A stretch of DNA of 64,000 nucleotides. Source: an uncultured Luteimonas sp. (lineage in GTDB: Bacteria; Pseudomonadota; Gammaproteobacteria; Xanthomonadales; Xanthomonadaceae). Position 1 is the first letter of the stretch. Each line of letters starts with the position of its first letter. Of this stretch, positions 19,674 to 29,148 are shown piece after piece. The translations under genes were made by a program, and so were the position numbers. The DNA lies in assembly GCA_934541015.1 (NCBI GenBank), contig CAKTDC010000010.1, positions 1 through 64,000 of the forward strand, written 5' to 3'. Below the pieces are notes generated by a model that saw only the letters and a list, made by a program, of their open reading frames with translations, ran no database searches and was not told where the DNA came from.

Positions 19674-22600
19674 ATGAACGTCGACCTTTCCCGCCGCAGC
19701 TTCCTGAAGCTGAGCGGCGCGGGGGCGGCGGCGACTACGCTGGGCGCCATGGGCTTCGGGGAGGCGGAAGCCGCCACCGCCGCCCAGGTCCGCGCCTTCA
19801 AGCTCGCCACCACCACGGAAACCCGCAATATCTGCACCTACTGTTCGGTAGCGTGCGGCATCATCATGTACTCGCGCGGCGACCTTGCCGCCGGCGAGCG
19901 CGCCGAGCTGATCCACATCGAAGGCGACGCCGACCACCCGACCAACCGCGGCACGCTCTGTCCCAAGGGCTCGGCGCTCAAGGACTACGTCAAGGCCGAG
20001 ACCCGCCTGACCCGTCCGCGCATCCGCCGCCCCGGTTCGGACCGCTTCGAGGACATCTCCTGGGACGAGGCGCTCGACAGGATCGCCCGCGCCGTCAAGG
20101 ACGACCGCGACGCCAACCTGGTCGAGACCAACGCCAACGGCACCACGGTCAACCGCTGGACCAGCGCCGGCTTCCTGGCCGCCTCGGCCACCACCAACGA
20201 AACCTCGTGGCTGACCTACAAGGTCGTGCGTTCCATGGGGATCGTCGGATTCGACAACCAGGCGAGGGTTTGACACGGCCCCACGGTGTCCAGTTTGGGC
20301 CCGACGTTCGGCCGTGGTGCGATGACCAACTCCTGGACGGACATCGCCAACACAGACCTTGTCATCATCATGGGCGGCAACGCAGCCGAGGCGCACCCGT
20401 GCGGCTTCAAGTGGGTGACCGAAGCCAAGCACAACCGCGGCGCCAAGCTGATCGTGGTCGATCCGCGCTTCAACCGCTCGGCATCGGTTGCGGACTACTA
20501 CGCGCCGATCCGCCCCGGTTCGGACATCGCTTTCCTCATGGGCGCGATCCGCTGGTGCATCGCCAACGACAAGGTGCAGTGGGACTATGTCCGCCACTAC
20601 ACCAACGCCACCTACCTGGTGCGCGAGGACTTTGGCTGGCAGGACGGGCTGTTCACCGGCTATGACGAGGACAAGCGCAGCTACGACCAGTCCAGCTGGG
20701 AGTACCAGCTGGGCGAGGACGGCTATGTCCTGAGCGACCCCACGCTGCAGGACCCGCGCTGCGTCTGGAACCTGCTCAAGCAGCACGTCGAGGTGTACAC
20801 GCCCGAGTTCGTCGAGAACACCTGCGGCACGCCGAAGGAGAAGTTCCTCGAGATCTGCCGGATGATCGGCGAGACCTCGTCGCCGACGCGCACCATGACC
20901 TCGATGTACGCGCTCGGCTGGACCCAGCACTCCAAGGGCGCGCAGAACATCCGCGGCATGGCGATGCTGCAGCTGATCCTGGGCAACATCGGCGTGCCCG
21001 GCGGCGGCATGAACGCGCTGCGCGGCCACTCCAACATCCAGGGGCTCACCGACGTCGGCCTGATGTCGAACCTGATCCCCGGCTACCTGGCCATCCCGAC
21101 GGAGCGGGAGCCCGACTTCGAGACCTACATGTCGACCCGGGGCAACAAGCCCCTGCGCCCCAACCAGATGAGCTACTGGCAGAACTACCGCAAGTTCATG
21201 GTCAGTTTCATGAAGACGATGTGGGGCGATGCGGCGACCGCGGACAACGGCTGGGGCTACGACTGGCTGCCCAAGCTGGACATCCCCGAATACGACGCGA
21301 TGAAGATGTTCGACATGGCGACCCGGGACGAAGTGAACATCTACTTCTTCCAGGGCTTCAACCCGCTGCTCGCGTTCCCGAACCGGACCAAGCTGACCGA
21401 AGCCTTCTCGAAGGTGAAGCTGATCGTGGTCATGGATCCGCTGGAGACGGAGACCGCCTCCTTCTGGGAGAACCACGGCATCTACAACGACGTCGACACC
21501 GCCTCGATCCAGACCGAGGTGCTGGAACTGCCCACGACCTGCTTCGCCGAGGACGAGGGCGCCACCGTGAGCTCGGGCCGGGCGCTGCAGTGGCACTGGG
21601 CCGGCGCGACGCCGCCGGGCGATGCACAGACCGACATCTGGATCATGGCCAATATCTTCCTGCGCGTGCGCAAGCTGTACGAGGAAGAAGGCGGCAAGGT
21701 GCCCGAGCCGATCCTCAACCTGACCTGGAACTACGCCGATCCGGAGCATCCCACGGCCGCCGAGCTCGCGAAGGAGCTCAACGGCGCGGCGCTGGAGGAC
21801 CTGCGCGATCCGGCCGATCCGTCCAGGGTACTGGTGGGCAAGGGCCAGCAGCTGTCGAGCTTCGGCCAGATGCGCGACGACGGCTCGACCAGTGGCGCCT
21901 GCTGGATCTACACCGGCTCGTTCACCGAAGACGGCAACATGATGGCGCGCCGCGACAACAGCGATCCCAGCGGCATGGGCGTGTTCCCGAACTGGGCGTT
22001 CTCTTGGCCGGCCAACCGGCGCGTGCTGTACAACCGCGCCTCGTGCGACATCGACGGCAAGCCCTGGGATCCCGAGCGCGTGCTGGTCGAGTGGAACGGC
22101 GAGCGCTGGGTCGGGCCCGACGTGCCCGACATCGCGGTCACGGCCAAGCCGCAGGACGTCGGCCCGTTCATCATGACGCCCGAGGGCTCCAGCCGGCTGT
22201 TCTCGCGCAAGCTGATGCGCGACGGGCCGTTCCCGACGCACATGGAGCCGTTCGAAAGCCCGATCGAGAACCCGCTCAACCGCAGGATGCGCGGCAATCC
22301 GGTGGCGCGGATCTTCCCGGACGACCTGGCCGGGCTGGGCACCAGCGACCAGTTCCCGTGCGTGGCCACGTCCTACCGCCTGACCGAGCACTTCCACTAC
22401 TGGACCAAGCACAACCGGGTCAACGCGGTGAACCAGCCGGAGTTCTTCGTCGAGATCAGCGAGGAACTGGCGGCCGACCGCGGCATCGCCCGGGGCGACC
22501 GGGTGCGGGTGTGGTCCTCGCGCAGCCAGATATGGGCAAAGGCGGTGGTGACCAAGCGCATCCGTCCGCTGACCTGCGACGGCAAGACGGTGCACGTGGT

Positions 22601-22760
22601 GGGCATCCCGATCCACTGGGGCTTCAAGGGCGCGGCGCGCAAGGGCTTCGGCTCCAACTCGCTGGGCCCGTTCGTCGGCGACGCCAACATCAACACGCCC
22701 GAGTTCAAGGCCTACCTGGTCAACATCGAACGGGCAGCGGACCAGGAGGTACCGGCATGA
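19674..22760 (+). CDS. fdnG: Formate dehydrogenase catalytic subunit, selenoprotein with in-frame UGA
   Basis: This is the periplasmic alpha subunit of a respiratory formate dehydrogenase (FDH-N/O type). It oxidises formate to CO2 at a molybdopterin centre and passes electrons to the Fe-S subunit. The full product is 1028 residues. It has a Tat signal (SRRSFLK), a [4Fe-4S] motif CTYCSVACG with LCPKG, then at codon 200 an in-frame TGA (20271-20273) within ARV-Sec-HGPT, exactly the selenocysteine site of E. coli FdnG. The frame continues without interruption to the C-terminal molybdopterin-binding domain. A hairpin follows the TGA. Translation restarting at the GTG at 20286 is not expected. The stop overlaps the next start (ATGA). 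Automated callers may split it into two genes. Confidence 0.97.
20271..20316 (+). promoter_or_regulatory. Bacterial SECIS element directing UGA to selenocysteine
   Basis: Immediately after the TGA, CACGGCC (20274-20280) pairs perfectly with GGCCGTG (20310-20316). An apical stem GTCC (20288-20291)/GGGC (20297-20300) closes a five-base loop AGTTT containing the G and U expected for SelB recognition. Position and shape match the SECIS hairpins of E. coli fdnG and fdhF. It is recognised by the SelB winged-helix domain as mRNA. Confidence 0.88.
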
Positions 22761-23749
22761 GCAGCGAACGCGCACCGCAGCCGCTGACCGCTGCGGCCAA
22801 CCCGCCGGTGCAGCCGCTGGCGTCGAACCTGCTGCCAGGCGACGTGGTCAAGGCGTCGGCGACGGCGGACCTGCCGGCGCCCACCCGCCAGCTGACCCAG
22901 GTGGCGAAGCTGATCGACGTTTCCAAGTGCATCGGCTGCAAGGCCTGCCAGACCGCCTGCATCGAGTGGAACGACACCCATCCGGAGATCGAGGAGAACG
23001 TCGGCGTCTACGAGAACCCGCACGACCTGACCCCGGACATGTACACGCTGATGCGCTTCAGCGAGTACGAGAACCCCGACAGCGGCAACCTGGAGTGGCT
23101 GATCCGCAAGGACGGCTGCATGCACTGCGAGGATCCGGGCTGCCTGAAGGCGTGCCCGGCGCCCGGCGCGATCGTGCAGTACTCCAACGGCATCGTCGAT
23201 TTCATCTCCGAGAACTGCATCGGCTGCGGCTACTGCGTGGCCGGCTGTCCGTTCGACATTCCGCGCATCTCCAAGACCGCGTACGTGGCCAAGAAGTGCA
23301 CGCTGTGCTCGGACCGCGTTGCGGTGGGGCAGGGGCCGGCGTGCGCAAAGGCCTGCCCGACCGAGTGCATCAGCTTCGGTCCCAAGGAGGACATGATCGA
23401 GAAGGCGCAGGGCCGGATCGAGGATCTCAAGTCGCGCGGCTTCGACAACGCCGGGCTGTACGACCCGCAGGGCGTGGGCGGCACCCACGTGCTGTACGTG
23501 CTGCACCACGCCGACCAGCCGGAGCTGTACGCCGGGCTGCCGGCCGATCCGCAGATCTCGCCGACGGTCGAAGCCTGGAAGGGCCCGGCCAAGACGGTGG
23601 GCCTGGTCGCGGCCGGCGCGGCCATCGTCGGCGCGGCCCTGCACGGCCTGCTGGCGCGCGCCAACAAGGTCAGCGAGGAGGACGAGCGCGAGGCGCAGGC
23701 GCTGGTCGACGGCGGCCAGGGACATGACGGTGGGGAGGACAGGCCATGA
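22757..23749 (+). CDS. fdnH: Formate dehydrogenase iron-sulfur (beta) subunit
   Basis: The 330-residue subunit carries electrons from the selenoprotein to the cytochrome b subunit. Four [4Fe-4S] cluster sets are visible: [36 protein letters not shown] and [22 protein letters not shown] single C-terminal helix ([20 protein letters not shown]) anchors it in the membrane, as in E. coli FdnH. There is no signal peptide, in keeping with co-export on the Tat signal of the alpha subunit. It overlaps both neighbours by four bases (ATGA), so the three subunits are translationally coupled. Confidence 0.97.
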   Translation: MSSERAPQPLTAAANPPVQPLASNLLPGDVVKASATADLPAPTRQLTQVAKLIDVSKCIGCKACQTACIEWNDTHPEIEENVGVYENPHDLTPDMYTLMRFSEYENPDSGNLEWLIRKDGCMHCEDPGCLKACPAPGAIVQYSNGIVDFISENCIGCGYCVAGCPFDIPRISKTAYVAKKCTLCSDRVAVGQGPACAKACPTECISFGPKEDMIEKAQGRIEDLKSRGFDNAGLYDPQGVGGTHVLYVLHHADQPELYAGLPADPQISPTVEAWKGPAKTVGLVAAGAAIVGAALHGLLARANKVSEEDEREAQALVDGGQGHDGGEDRP

Positions 23750-24426
23750 GCGCGGATCGCGGCATCGTCGCCCCGGGCGACACCATCGCGCGGGAGCGCC
23801 CGGTCGAGGTCAGCCGCTACCGCGGCTTCACCCGCGCCAACCACTGGCTCACCGCGGCCTGCGCGGTGGTGCTGCTGCTGTCGGGCTTCGCCTTCTTCCA
23901 TCCCTCGCTGTACTGGCTCACCGCGCTGTTCGGCGGCGGGCAGACCGCGCGCTGGCTGCACCCGATCGTCGGCGTGGTGATGGCGCTGAGCTTCTTCGGC
24001 CTGTTCGTGCAGATGTGGCGGCTCAACCTGCCGCGCAGCGAGGACGGCGAGTGGGTCAGGCGCATGCCCGACGTGCTCAAGGGCAACGAGGAGGCGCTGC
24101 CGGAGCTGGGCAAGTACAACGCCGGCCAGAAGCTGATGTTCTGGGGCATGGCCGGCCTGCTCCTGCTGCTGCTCGGCAGCGGCGTGCTGATCTGGGAGGA
24201 ATACTTCCCGGACCTTGCCTCCATTCCCGTGCGTCGTGCCGCGCTGGTGGTGCACGCGGTGGCGGCCCTGCTGATGCTGCTGCTGTTCGTGCTGCACGTC
24301 TACGCGGCCATCTGGACCCGCGGCACGCTGCGCGCCATGACTCGCGGCACGGTGACCGGCGGCTGGGCCTGGAAGCACCACCGCAAGTGGCTGCGGACGC
24401 TGGCGGCGCGTGACGACGGCCGGTAG
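23746..24426 (+). CDS. fdnI: Formate dehydrogenase cytochrome b556 (gamma) subunit
   Basis: The 226-residue membrane subunit has four helices and histidines placed to bind two b hemes and the quinone-side site: RANHWL in helix 1, WLHPIVG in helix 2, VVHAVA in helix 3 and VLHVYAAIW in helix 4. It receives electrons from the Fe-S subunit and reduces the quinone pool. Length and helix pattern match FdnI/FdoI (about 210-220). It is the last of the three enzyme-subunit genes; a perfect palindrome follows 24 bases after the stop. Confidence 0.95.
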   Translation: MSADRGIVAPGDTIARERPVEVSRYRGFTRANHWLTAACAVVLLLSGFAFFHPSLYWLTALFGGGQTARWLHPIVGVVMALSFFGLFVQMWRLNLPRSEDGEWVRRMPDVLKGNEEALPELGKYNAGQKLMFWGMAGLLLLLLGSGVLIWEEYFPDLASIPVRRAALVVHAVAALLMLLLFVLHVYAAIWTRGTLRAMTRGTVTGGWAWKHHRKWLRTLAARDDGR

Positions 24427-24450
24427 GGACCGAACAACCGGCTCTCGATC

Positions 24451-24476
24451 GTCATCCCCGCGTTCGCGGGGATGAC
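24451..24476. repeat. Perfect 12-bp palindrome (REP-like, possible terminator)
   Basis: GTCATCCCCGCG, a two-base TT centre, and the exact complement form a hairpin of up to 12 pairs. The same core with variations occurs near 42860, 60541 and 60640 in the window, so it is a dispersed intergenic element. Placed just after the cytochrome b subunit gene and before fdhE, it may reduce read-through or stabilise the upstream message. It lacks a good T run. Confidence 0.7.
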
Positions 24477-24665
24477 CAGGTTCTTTCGGACCTTTCCTGG
24501 CGCTGTTGCCCGCGTTCCCGCTCAGGAACAAGCCCCCGGGCGACAGTCGGCGCCAACGCATGGCCCCGCGGGCGACCGACTGCGCCCGGCCGTCGCTATA
24601 CACTGACCCCGCCGGTGCGACGCATTCGCGCGGCCGCCGGCCCTTGCCGTTCGAGGTTCCGCCGC

Positions 24666-25589
24666 ATGTCCGACACCCCCCAGCCCGATCCCCAGCCCGA
24701 TCCGTCCCTGATCGGCGGCGTGCCCAGGCCGCCGCTGGCGCTGCTGCCCGACCCGGTGCCGCTGTTCCAGGCCCGCGCGCGCCGCTTCGCCTTCCTCGCC
24801 GACAGCAACGAGCTGGCGCCGTACCTGCGGTTCCTGGCCGAACTGTCGCGCCTGCAGGCGCGGCTGGCGGCGACCCTGCCGCCGGTCGAGCCGCCGTCGC
24901 CCGAACGCATCGCCCGCGCCGCCGACGGCGGCATGCCGCCGATCGACCGCAGCGCGCTCGGCGATGCCCCCGCGCTCGCCGCGGTGCTGCAGGCCGTGCT
25001 CGACGGCGCGCAGGCGCTGGAGATGCCCTACGCAGCGCGCAGCGCGCTGGAGGCGGTGCTCGCCGCCGCCGCGCACGATCGCCGCTGGCTGCTGGGCAAC
25101 GTGCTCGCCGACGACATCCCGACCGACAGCGCGGCGCCGCACCTGTTCGCCGCCGCCGCGGTGCAGGTGCATCTGTCGCGGCTGGCGGCGCGGTTCGACG
25201 CCGCGGCGCTGGTGCCGGTGGCGGTTGGCGTGTGCCCGGCCTGCGGCGGCCGGCCCTGCACCTCGTCGGTGGTGGGGCGCGACAACATCGAGAACCTGCG
25301 CTACGCCAGCTGCGCCGGCTGTGCCACGCAGTGGAACGAAGTGCGGGTGAAATGCCTGTGCTGCGGTTCGAACAAGGGCCTGAGCTACCGTTCGGTCGGC
25401 ACCGGCGAGGCCACCGTCAAGGCCGAGACCTGCCGCGAGTGCGGCACCTGGGTGAAGATCTTCTACCAGGTGAAGAACGCCAGCCTCGATCCGGTGGCCG
25501 ACGACGTCGGCAGCCTCGGCCTGGACGTCCTGATGCGCGACGCCGGCGTGCGCCGCGGCGGCTTCAGTCCCTTCCTCGTCGGCTACTGA
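24666..25589 (+). CDS. fdhE: Formate dehydrogenase accessory protein FdhE
   Basis: FdhE is a cytoplasmic iron-binding factor needed to activate the Tat-exported formate dehydrogenases in E. coli. This 307-residue protein has the family's C-terminal rubredoxin-like domain with pairs of cysteines: CPACGGRPC, CAGC, CLCCGSNKG and CRECGTWVK. The ATG at 24666 gives the expected N-terminus; an in-frame GTG 51 bases upstream adds an Arg-rich lead that is not protein-like. Its stop overlaps the selA start (TGATG), joining enzyme maturation to selenocysteine synthesis in one transcript. Confidence 0.94.
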   Translation: MSDTPQPDPQPDPSLIGGVPRPPLALLPDPVPLFQARARRFAFLADSNELAPYLRFLAELSRLQARLAATLPPVEPPSPERIARAADGGMPPIDRSALGDAPALAAVLQAVLDGAQALEMPYAARSALEAVLAAAAHDRRWLLGNVLADDIPTDSAAPHLFAAAAVQVHLSRLAARFDAAALVPVAVGVCPACGGRPCTSSVVGRDNIENLRYASCAGCATQWNEVRVKCLCCGSNKGLSYRSVGTGEATVKAETCRECGTWVKIFYQVKNASLDPVADDVGSLGLDVLMRDAGVRRGGFSPFLVGY

Positions 25590-26974
25590 TGGACGGGTTC
25601 CGCGCGCTGCCTTCGGTCGACCGCTTCCTGCAGTCGGAGCAGGGCGCGGCACTGGCCCAGGCGCACGGGCGCGCGCTGGTGGTCGCGGCCCTGCGCGCGG
25701 AGCTGGCGCTGGCGCGCGGCCGGATCCGGGAGGGTGGCAGCGGTGAAGCGCTGGCGGCGATGCTGCCCGGGCGCGTCGCCGCGGCGCTCGAGGCCGGCGC
25801 GCTGTCGGGCCTGCGCCCGGTGCTCAACCTCAGCGGCACCGTGCTGCACACCAACCTCGGCCGTGCGCTGCTGGCCGACGAGGCGATCGCCGCGGCCTGC
25901 GCGGCGATGGCGCATCCGGTGGCGCTGGAGTTCGAACTGGGGGAGGGCGGGCGCGGGCGCCGCGACGACCACCTGCGCGGGCTGCTGCGCGAGCTGACCG
26001 GCGCCGAGGACGCGCTGGTGGTCAACAACAATGCCGCGGCGGTGCTGCTCGCGCTCAACACCTTCGGCCAGGGCCGCGACGCGGTGGTCTCGCGCGGCGA
26101 GCTGATCGAGATCGGCGGTGCCTTCCGCATGCCCGACATCATGGCCCGCGCCGGCACCCGGCTGGTCGAGGTCGGCACCACCAACCGCACCCACGCGCAC
26201 GACTACGAGGCCGCGCTCGGCGCCGACACCGGCCTGCTGCTCAAGGTGCATACCTCCAACTACCGGATCGAGGGCTTCACCGCCGAAGTCGCCGCGCCGG
26301 AGCTGGCGCGGATCGCGCGCGGCGCCGGCGTGCCCCTGCTCAACGATCTCGGTTCGGGCTCGCTGCTGGACCTGTCCAGGTACGGCCTGCGCCGCGAGCC
26401 GACCGTGGCCGAGGCGGTGGCCGAAGGCGCGGACCTGGTCACCTTCTCCGGCGACAAGCTGCTCGGCGGCGCGCAGGCGGGCTTCATCGTCGGCCGCCGC
26501 GAGCTGATCCGCGAGATCGATCGCAATCCGCTGCGCCGCGCGCTGCGGCTGGACAAGATCCGCCTGGCCGCGCTGGAGGCGACCCTGCGCCTGTATCTGG
26601 ATCCCGACCGCCTGCCGCAGCGGCTGCCGACGCTGCGCCTGCTCGCGCGCCCGCGGCCCGACATCGCCGCGCAGGCCGAACGGCTCGCACCGCAGGTCGA
26701 CGCGCTGCTGCGGCCGCACGGGTTCGCCGCCGCCAGCTGCGTCTGCGACAGCCAGGTCGGCTCCGGCGCGCTGCCGGTCGACACCGTCGCCAGCGCCGGC
26801 CTGCGCCTGACCGGCGAAGGCGGCGATGCGCCCGAACGCCTCGCCGCGCGCCTGCGCGCGCTGGCCGTGCCGGTGGTCGGCCGCATCCGCGATGGCGCCC
26901 TGGTGCTCGACCTGCGCTGCCTGGAGGAGGACGAAGCCCTGCTGTCCTCCCTGGCCGGACTGTCCGCGCCGTGA
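25589..26974 (+). CDS. selA: L-seryl-tRNA(Sec) selenium transferase
   Basis: SelA is a pyridoxal-phosphate enzyme that converts seryl-tRNA(Sec) to selenocysteinyl-tRNA(Sec) using selenophosphate. The 461-residue product has the expected length and motifs: LPSVDRFL at the N-terminus, [72 protein letters not shown] and [18 protein letters not shown], in which the lysine of GDKLLGG binds the cofactor. Its start overlaps the fdhE stop and its stop overlaps the selB GTG, so translation is coupled on both sides. Confidence 0.98.
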   Translation: MDGFRALPSVDRFLQSEQGAALAQAHGRALVVAALRAELALARGRIREGGSGEALAAMLPGRVAAALEAGALSGLRPVLNLSGTVLHTNLGRALLADEAIAAACAAMAHPVALEFELGEGGRGRRDDHLRGLLRELTGAEDALVVNNNAAAVLLALNTFGQGRDAVVSRGELIEIGGAFRMPDIMARAGTRLVEVGTTNRTHAHDYEAALGADTGLLLKVHTSNYRIEGFTAEVAAPELARIARGAGVPLLNDLGSGSLLDLSRYGLRREPTVAEAVAEGADLVTFSGDKLLGGAQAGFIVGRRELIREIDRNPLRRALRLDKIRLAALEATLRLYLDPDRLPQRLPTLRLLARPRPDIAAQAERLAPQVDALLRPHGFAAASCVCDSQVGSGALPVDTVASAGLRLTGEGGDAPERLAARLRALAVPVVGRIRDGALVLDLRCLEEDEALLSSLAGLSAP

Positions 26975-28893
26975 TCGTCGGCACCGCCGGCCATATCGAC
27001 CACGGCAAGACCGCGCTGGTGAAGGCGCTTACCGGCGTCGATGCCGATCGCCTGGCCGAGGAGAAGGCGCGCGGCATCACCCTTGATCTCGGTTTCGCCT
27101 ATGCCGACCTCGGCGGCGGCGCGATCACCGGCTTCGTCGACGTGCCCGGCCACGAGAAGCTGGTGCGCACCATGCTCGCCGGTGCCGGCGGCATCGACTT
27201 CGCCCTGCTGGTGGTGGCCGCCGACGACGGCGTGATGCCGCAGACGCTGGAACACATCGCCATCCTCGACCTGCTCGGCGTGTCGCGCGGCGCGGTGGCG
27301 ATGACCAAGGCCGATCTGGCCGACGCCGGCCGCCGCGCCGACGTTGAGGCGCAGGTGCGCGCGGCGCTGGCCGGCACGGCGCTGGCGGATGCGCCGCTGC
27401 TGCCGGTCTCCAGCGTGAGCGGCGAGGGCATCGACGCGCTGCGCGCGCTGCTGGTGCAGGCCGAAGCGGACACGGCCGCGCGCGATGCCGCCGGTCCGTT
27501 CCGTCTCGCGGTCGACCGCAGCTTCACCCTGGCCGGCGCCGGCACCGTGGTCACCGGCGTGGTCCTGTCCGGCCGGGTGGCGGTGGGCGATGCGGTGGTG
27601 ATCAGTCCGCTCGGCCTGCCCGCCCGCGTGCGCGGCATCCGCGCCCAGGACCGCAAGGTGGAGACCGGCTTCGCCGGACAGCGCTGCGCGCTCAACCTGG
27701 CGGGCGAGGGCGTGACCCGGGACGCGATCGAGCGCGGCGACGTGATCCTCTCGCCGGGCCTGCACGCGTCTGCCGACCGCATCGACGCGGTGCTGCGCGT
27801 GCTGCCCTCGGAAGCGAAACCGGTCACCACCTGGTTCCCCGTGCGCCTGCACAGCCATGCGGTCGAGGTCGGGGCGCGCATCGTGCCGCTGGCCGGCGAT
27901 CTGCGGCCGGGCGAATCGGGCTTCGTGCAGATCGTGCTGGAGCGGCCGATCGCCGCCGCCGTCGGCGACCGCTACGTGCTGCGCGACACCTCGGCCAGCC
28001 GCAGCCTCGGCGGCGGCCATTTCGTCGACCTGCGCGCGCCGTCGCGCAAGCGCGGAACCCCGGAACGGCTGGTGTGGCTGCAGGCGGCACGCGATCCGCA
28101 GGCGGAGGTCGCGCTGGCGCGGCTGCTGGGGGTGGGGCCGGTCGACCTGCCTGCGTTCCTGCGCGACCGGGCGCTGGGGCCTGAGCAGGCGCAGCGGCTG
28201 ATCGAAGCAATCGGCGCGCAGGCGCTCGACGGGCTCGCGATCGCGCCGGCGCAGCTGGCGGCCCTGCGCGACGGCCTGGCCGGCACCCTGGCCGGGTTCC
28301 ACGAGGCCAATCCGGATCTGGCCGGACTCGGCCGCGAGAAGCTGCGCCTGTCGCTGCAGCCGCGCCTGCCGAAGGAGGCGTTCCTCGTCTTCCTTCATGA
28401 CGAGGCGCAGGCGCGCCGCATCGTGCTCGATGGCGCCTTCGTGCGCCTGCCCGGGCACGAGGTGCGGCTGCTGCCGGAGGACGAGGCGCTGTGGCTGCGC
28501 ATCCGCCCGCCGCTGCTCGGCGAGGAGCGCTTCCGCCCGCCGCGGGTGCGCGACTTCGCCCGCGAATTCGACATCGACGAGCGCGAGGTGCGGCGGGTGC
28601 TGCGCCTGGTGCAGAAGCTCGGCCTGGTCGACCGGATCGCGCTCGACCATTTCTTCGATCGCGAGGTGGTGCGCGAGATGGCCGCGATCGTGGCCGACGT
28701 GGCGCAGCGCAGCGGCAACGGCTGGTTCACCGCGGCCGAGTTCCGCGACCGCGTTCACAGCGGCCGCAAGGTCGCGATCCAGATCCTCGACTTCTTCGAC
28801 ACGCTCGGCCTGACCCTGCGCAAGGGCGACCTGCGCCGGATCAATCCCCATCGCGCCGACCTGTTCGAATCCGCGGCCCCTCCGCTTCCGTAG
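26971..28893 (+). CDS. selB: Selenocysteine-specific elongation factor SelB
   Basis: SelB binds GTP and Sec-tRNA(Sec), and through its C-terminal winged-helix domains binds the SECIS hairpin, delivering the tRNA to UGA codons. The 640-residue protein has the GTPase motifs GHIDHGKT (residues 7-14), DVPGHE and MTKAD, the elongation-factor domains 2 and 3, and a C-terminal part of four winged helices ending with [10 protein letters not shown] and LRRINPHR. It starts with GTG, overlapping selA by four bases. The tRNA that it carries is encoded 155 bases downstream. Length fits the family. Confidence 0.97.
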   Translation: MIVGTAGHIDHGKTALVKALTGVDADRLAEEKARGITLDLGFAYADLGGGAITGFVDVPGHEKLVRTMLAGAGGIDFALLVVAADDGVMPQTLEHIAILDLLGVSRGAVAMTKADLADAGRRADVEAQVRAALAGTALADAPLLPVSSVSGEGIDALRALLVQAEADTAARDAAGPFRLAVDRSFTLAGAGTVVTGVVLSGRVAVGDAVVISPLGLPARVRGIRAQDRKVETGFAGQRCALNLAGEGVTRDAIERGDVILSPGLHASADRIDAVLRVLPSEAKPVTTWFPVRLHSHAVEVGARIVPLAGDLRPGESGFVQIVLERPIAAAVGDRYVLRDTSASRSLGGGHFVDLRAPSRKRGTPERLVWLQAARDPQAEVALARLLGVGPVDLPAFLRDRALGPEQAQRLIEAIGAQALDGLAIAPAQLAALRDGLAGTLAGFHEANPDLAGLGREKLRLSLQPRLPKEAFLVFLHDEAQARRIVLDGAFVRLPGHEVRLLPEDEALWLRIRPPLLGEERFRPPRVRDFAREFDIDEREVRRVLRLVQKLGLVDRIALDHFFDREVVREMAAIVADVAQRSGNGWFTAAEFRDRVHSGRKVAIQILDFFDTLGLTLRKGDLRRINPHRADLFESAAPPLP

Positions 28894-28970
28894 GAGCGCC
28901 CTGCCTGCGCGCGGCCGGGTTCCGGTGCGATCCGCCCCCCGGGCGCCGGACGCCTCCAGCCAGCCGGCGC

Positions 28971-29018
28971 AATCGTCCCCGGCACCATTCGGGGAGCAAA
29001 TTGTCCCCGGCACCATTT
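28971..29018. repeat. Paired 19-bp dispersed repeat, copy B
   Basis: Two direct copies of the element, close to ATTGTCCCCGGCACCATTT (first copy ending ATTC), about 28 bases apart, just upstream of the tRNA(Sec) gene. The same pair is found at 9208-9261. Here the second copy lies immediately before the probable selC promoter, so it may have moved into this spacer. Confidence 0.6.
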
Positions 29019-29032
29019 GCGGAGGAATTGCG

Positions 29033-29038
29033 GATAAT
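29033..29038 (+). promoter_or_regulatory. Possible -10 box of the selC promoter
   Basis: GATAAT lies ten bases before the mature tRNA 5' end, a plausible position for a -10 box or short leader. No good -35 is visible, since the upstream sequence is repeat-derived. selC may also be transcribed by read-through from selB. Confidence 0.35.
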
Positions 29039-29048
29039 GGCGGCAGAC

Positions 29049-29144
29049 GGAAGGGATGCGTCCCCGGTGGGGCGGCCGGACTTCAAATCCTGTTGGGGCA
29101 GCGAGCCTGTCCCGGGTGGGTTCGACTCCCACTCCCTTCCGCCA
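29049..29144 (+). tRNA. selC: tRNA-Sec (anticodon TCA)
   Basis: The 93-base body plus encoded CCA folds as a bacterial selenocysteine tRNA. It has the long 8-bp acceptor stem (GGAAGGGA/TCCCTTCC), a D arm built on CCCC/GGGG, the anticodon loop CTTCAAA with TCA at 29083-29085, a long variable arm (GGGGCA/TGTCCC) and a T arm GTGGG-TTCGACT-CCCAC. Discriminator base is G. The anticodon stem has a C-T mismatch at its second pair (29077/29091), flanked by good pairs. It reads UGA and is charged by seryl-tRNA synthetase before SelA acts. It lies directly after selB. Confidence 0.95.
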
Positions 29145-29148
29145 TCGC

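Noticed and set aside
19674..22760. fdnG as a pseudogene or frameshift because of its internal TGA
   Set aside because: The stop is exactly at the known Sec position, a SECIS hairpin follows, and the full Sec machinery is adjacent.
18291..22775. Very long open frame on the minus strand (about 1,490 codons) across selD and the formate dehydrogenase genes
   Set aside because: Only the part that is selD has protein character. The rest is the antisense of fdnG and is an artefact of GC-rich codons lacking stops.
26260..29016. Long minus-strand frame (about 918 codons) opposite selA and selB
   Set aside because: Low-complexity Arg/Ala/Gly/His/Gln composition and exact overlap with two certain genes show it is a shadow.
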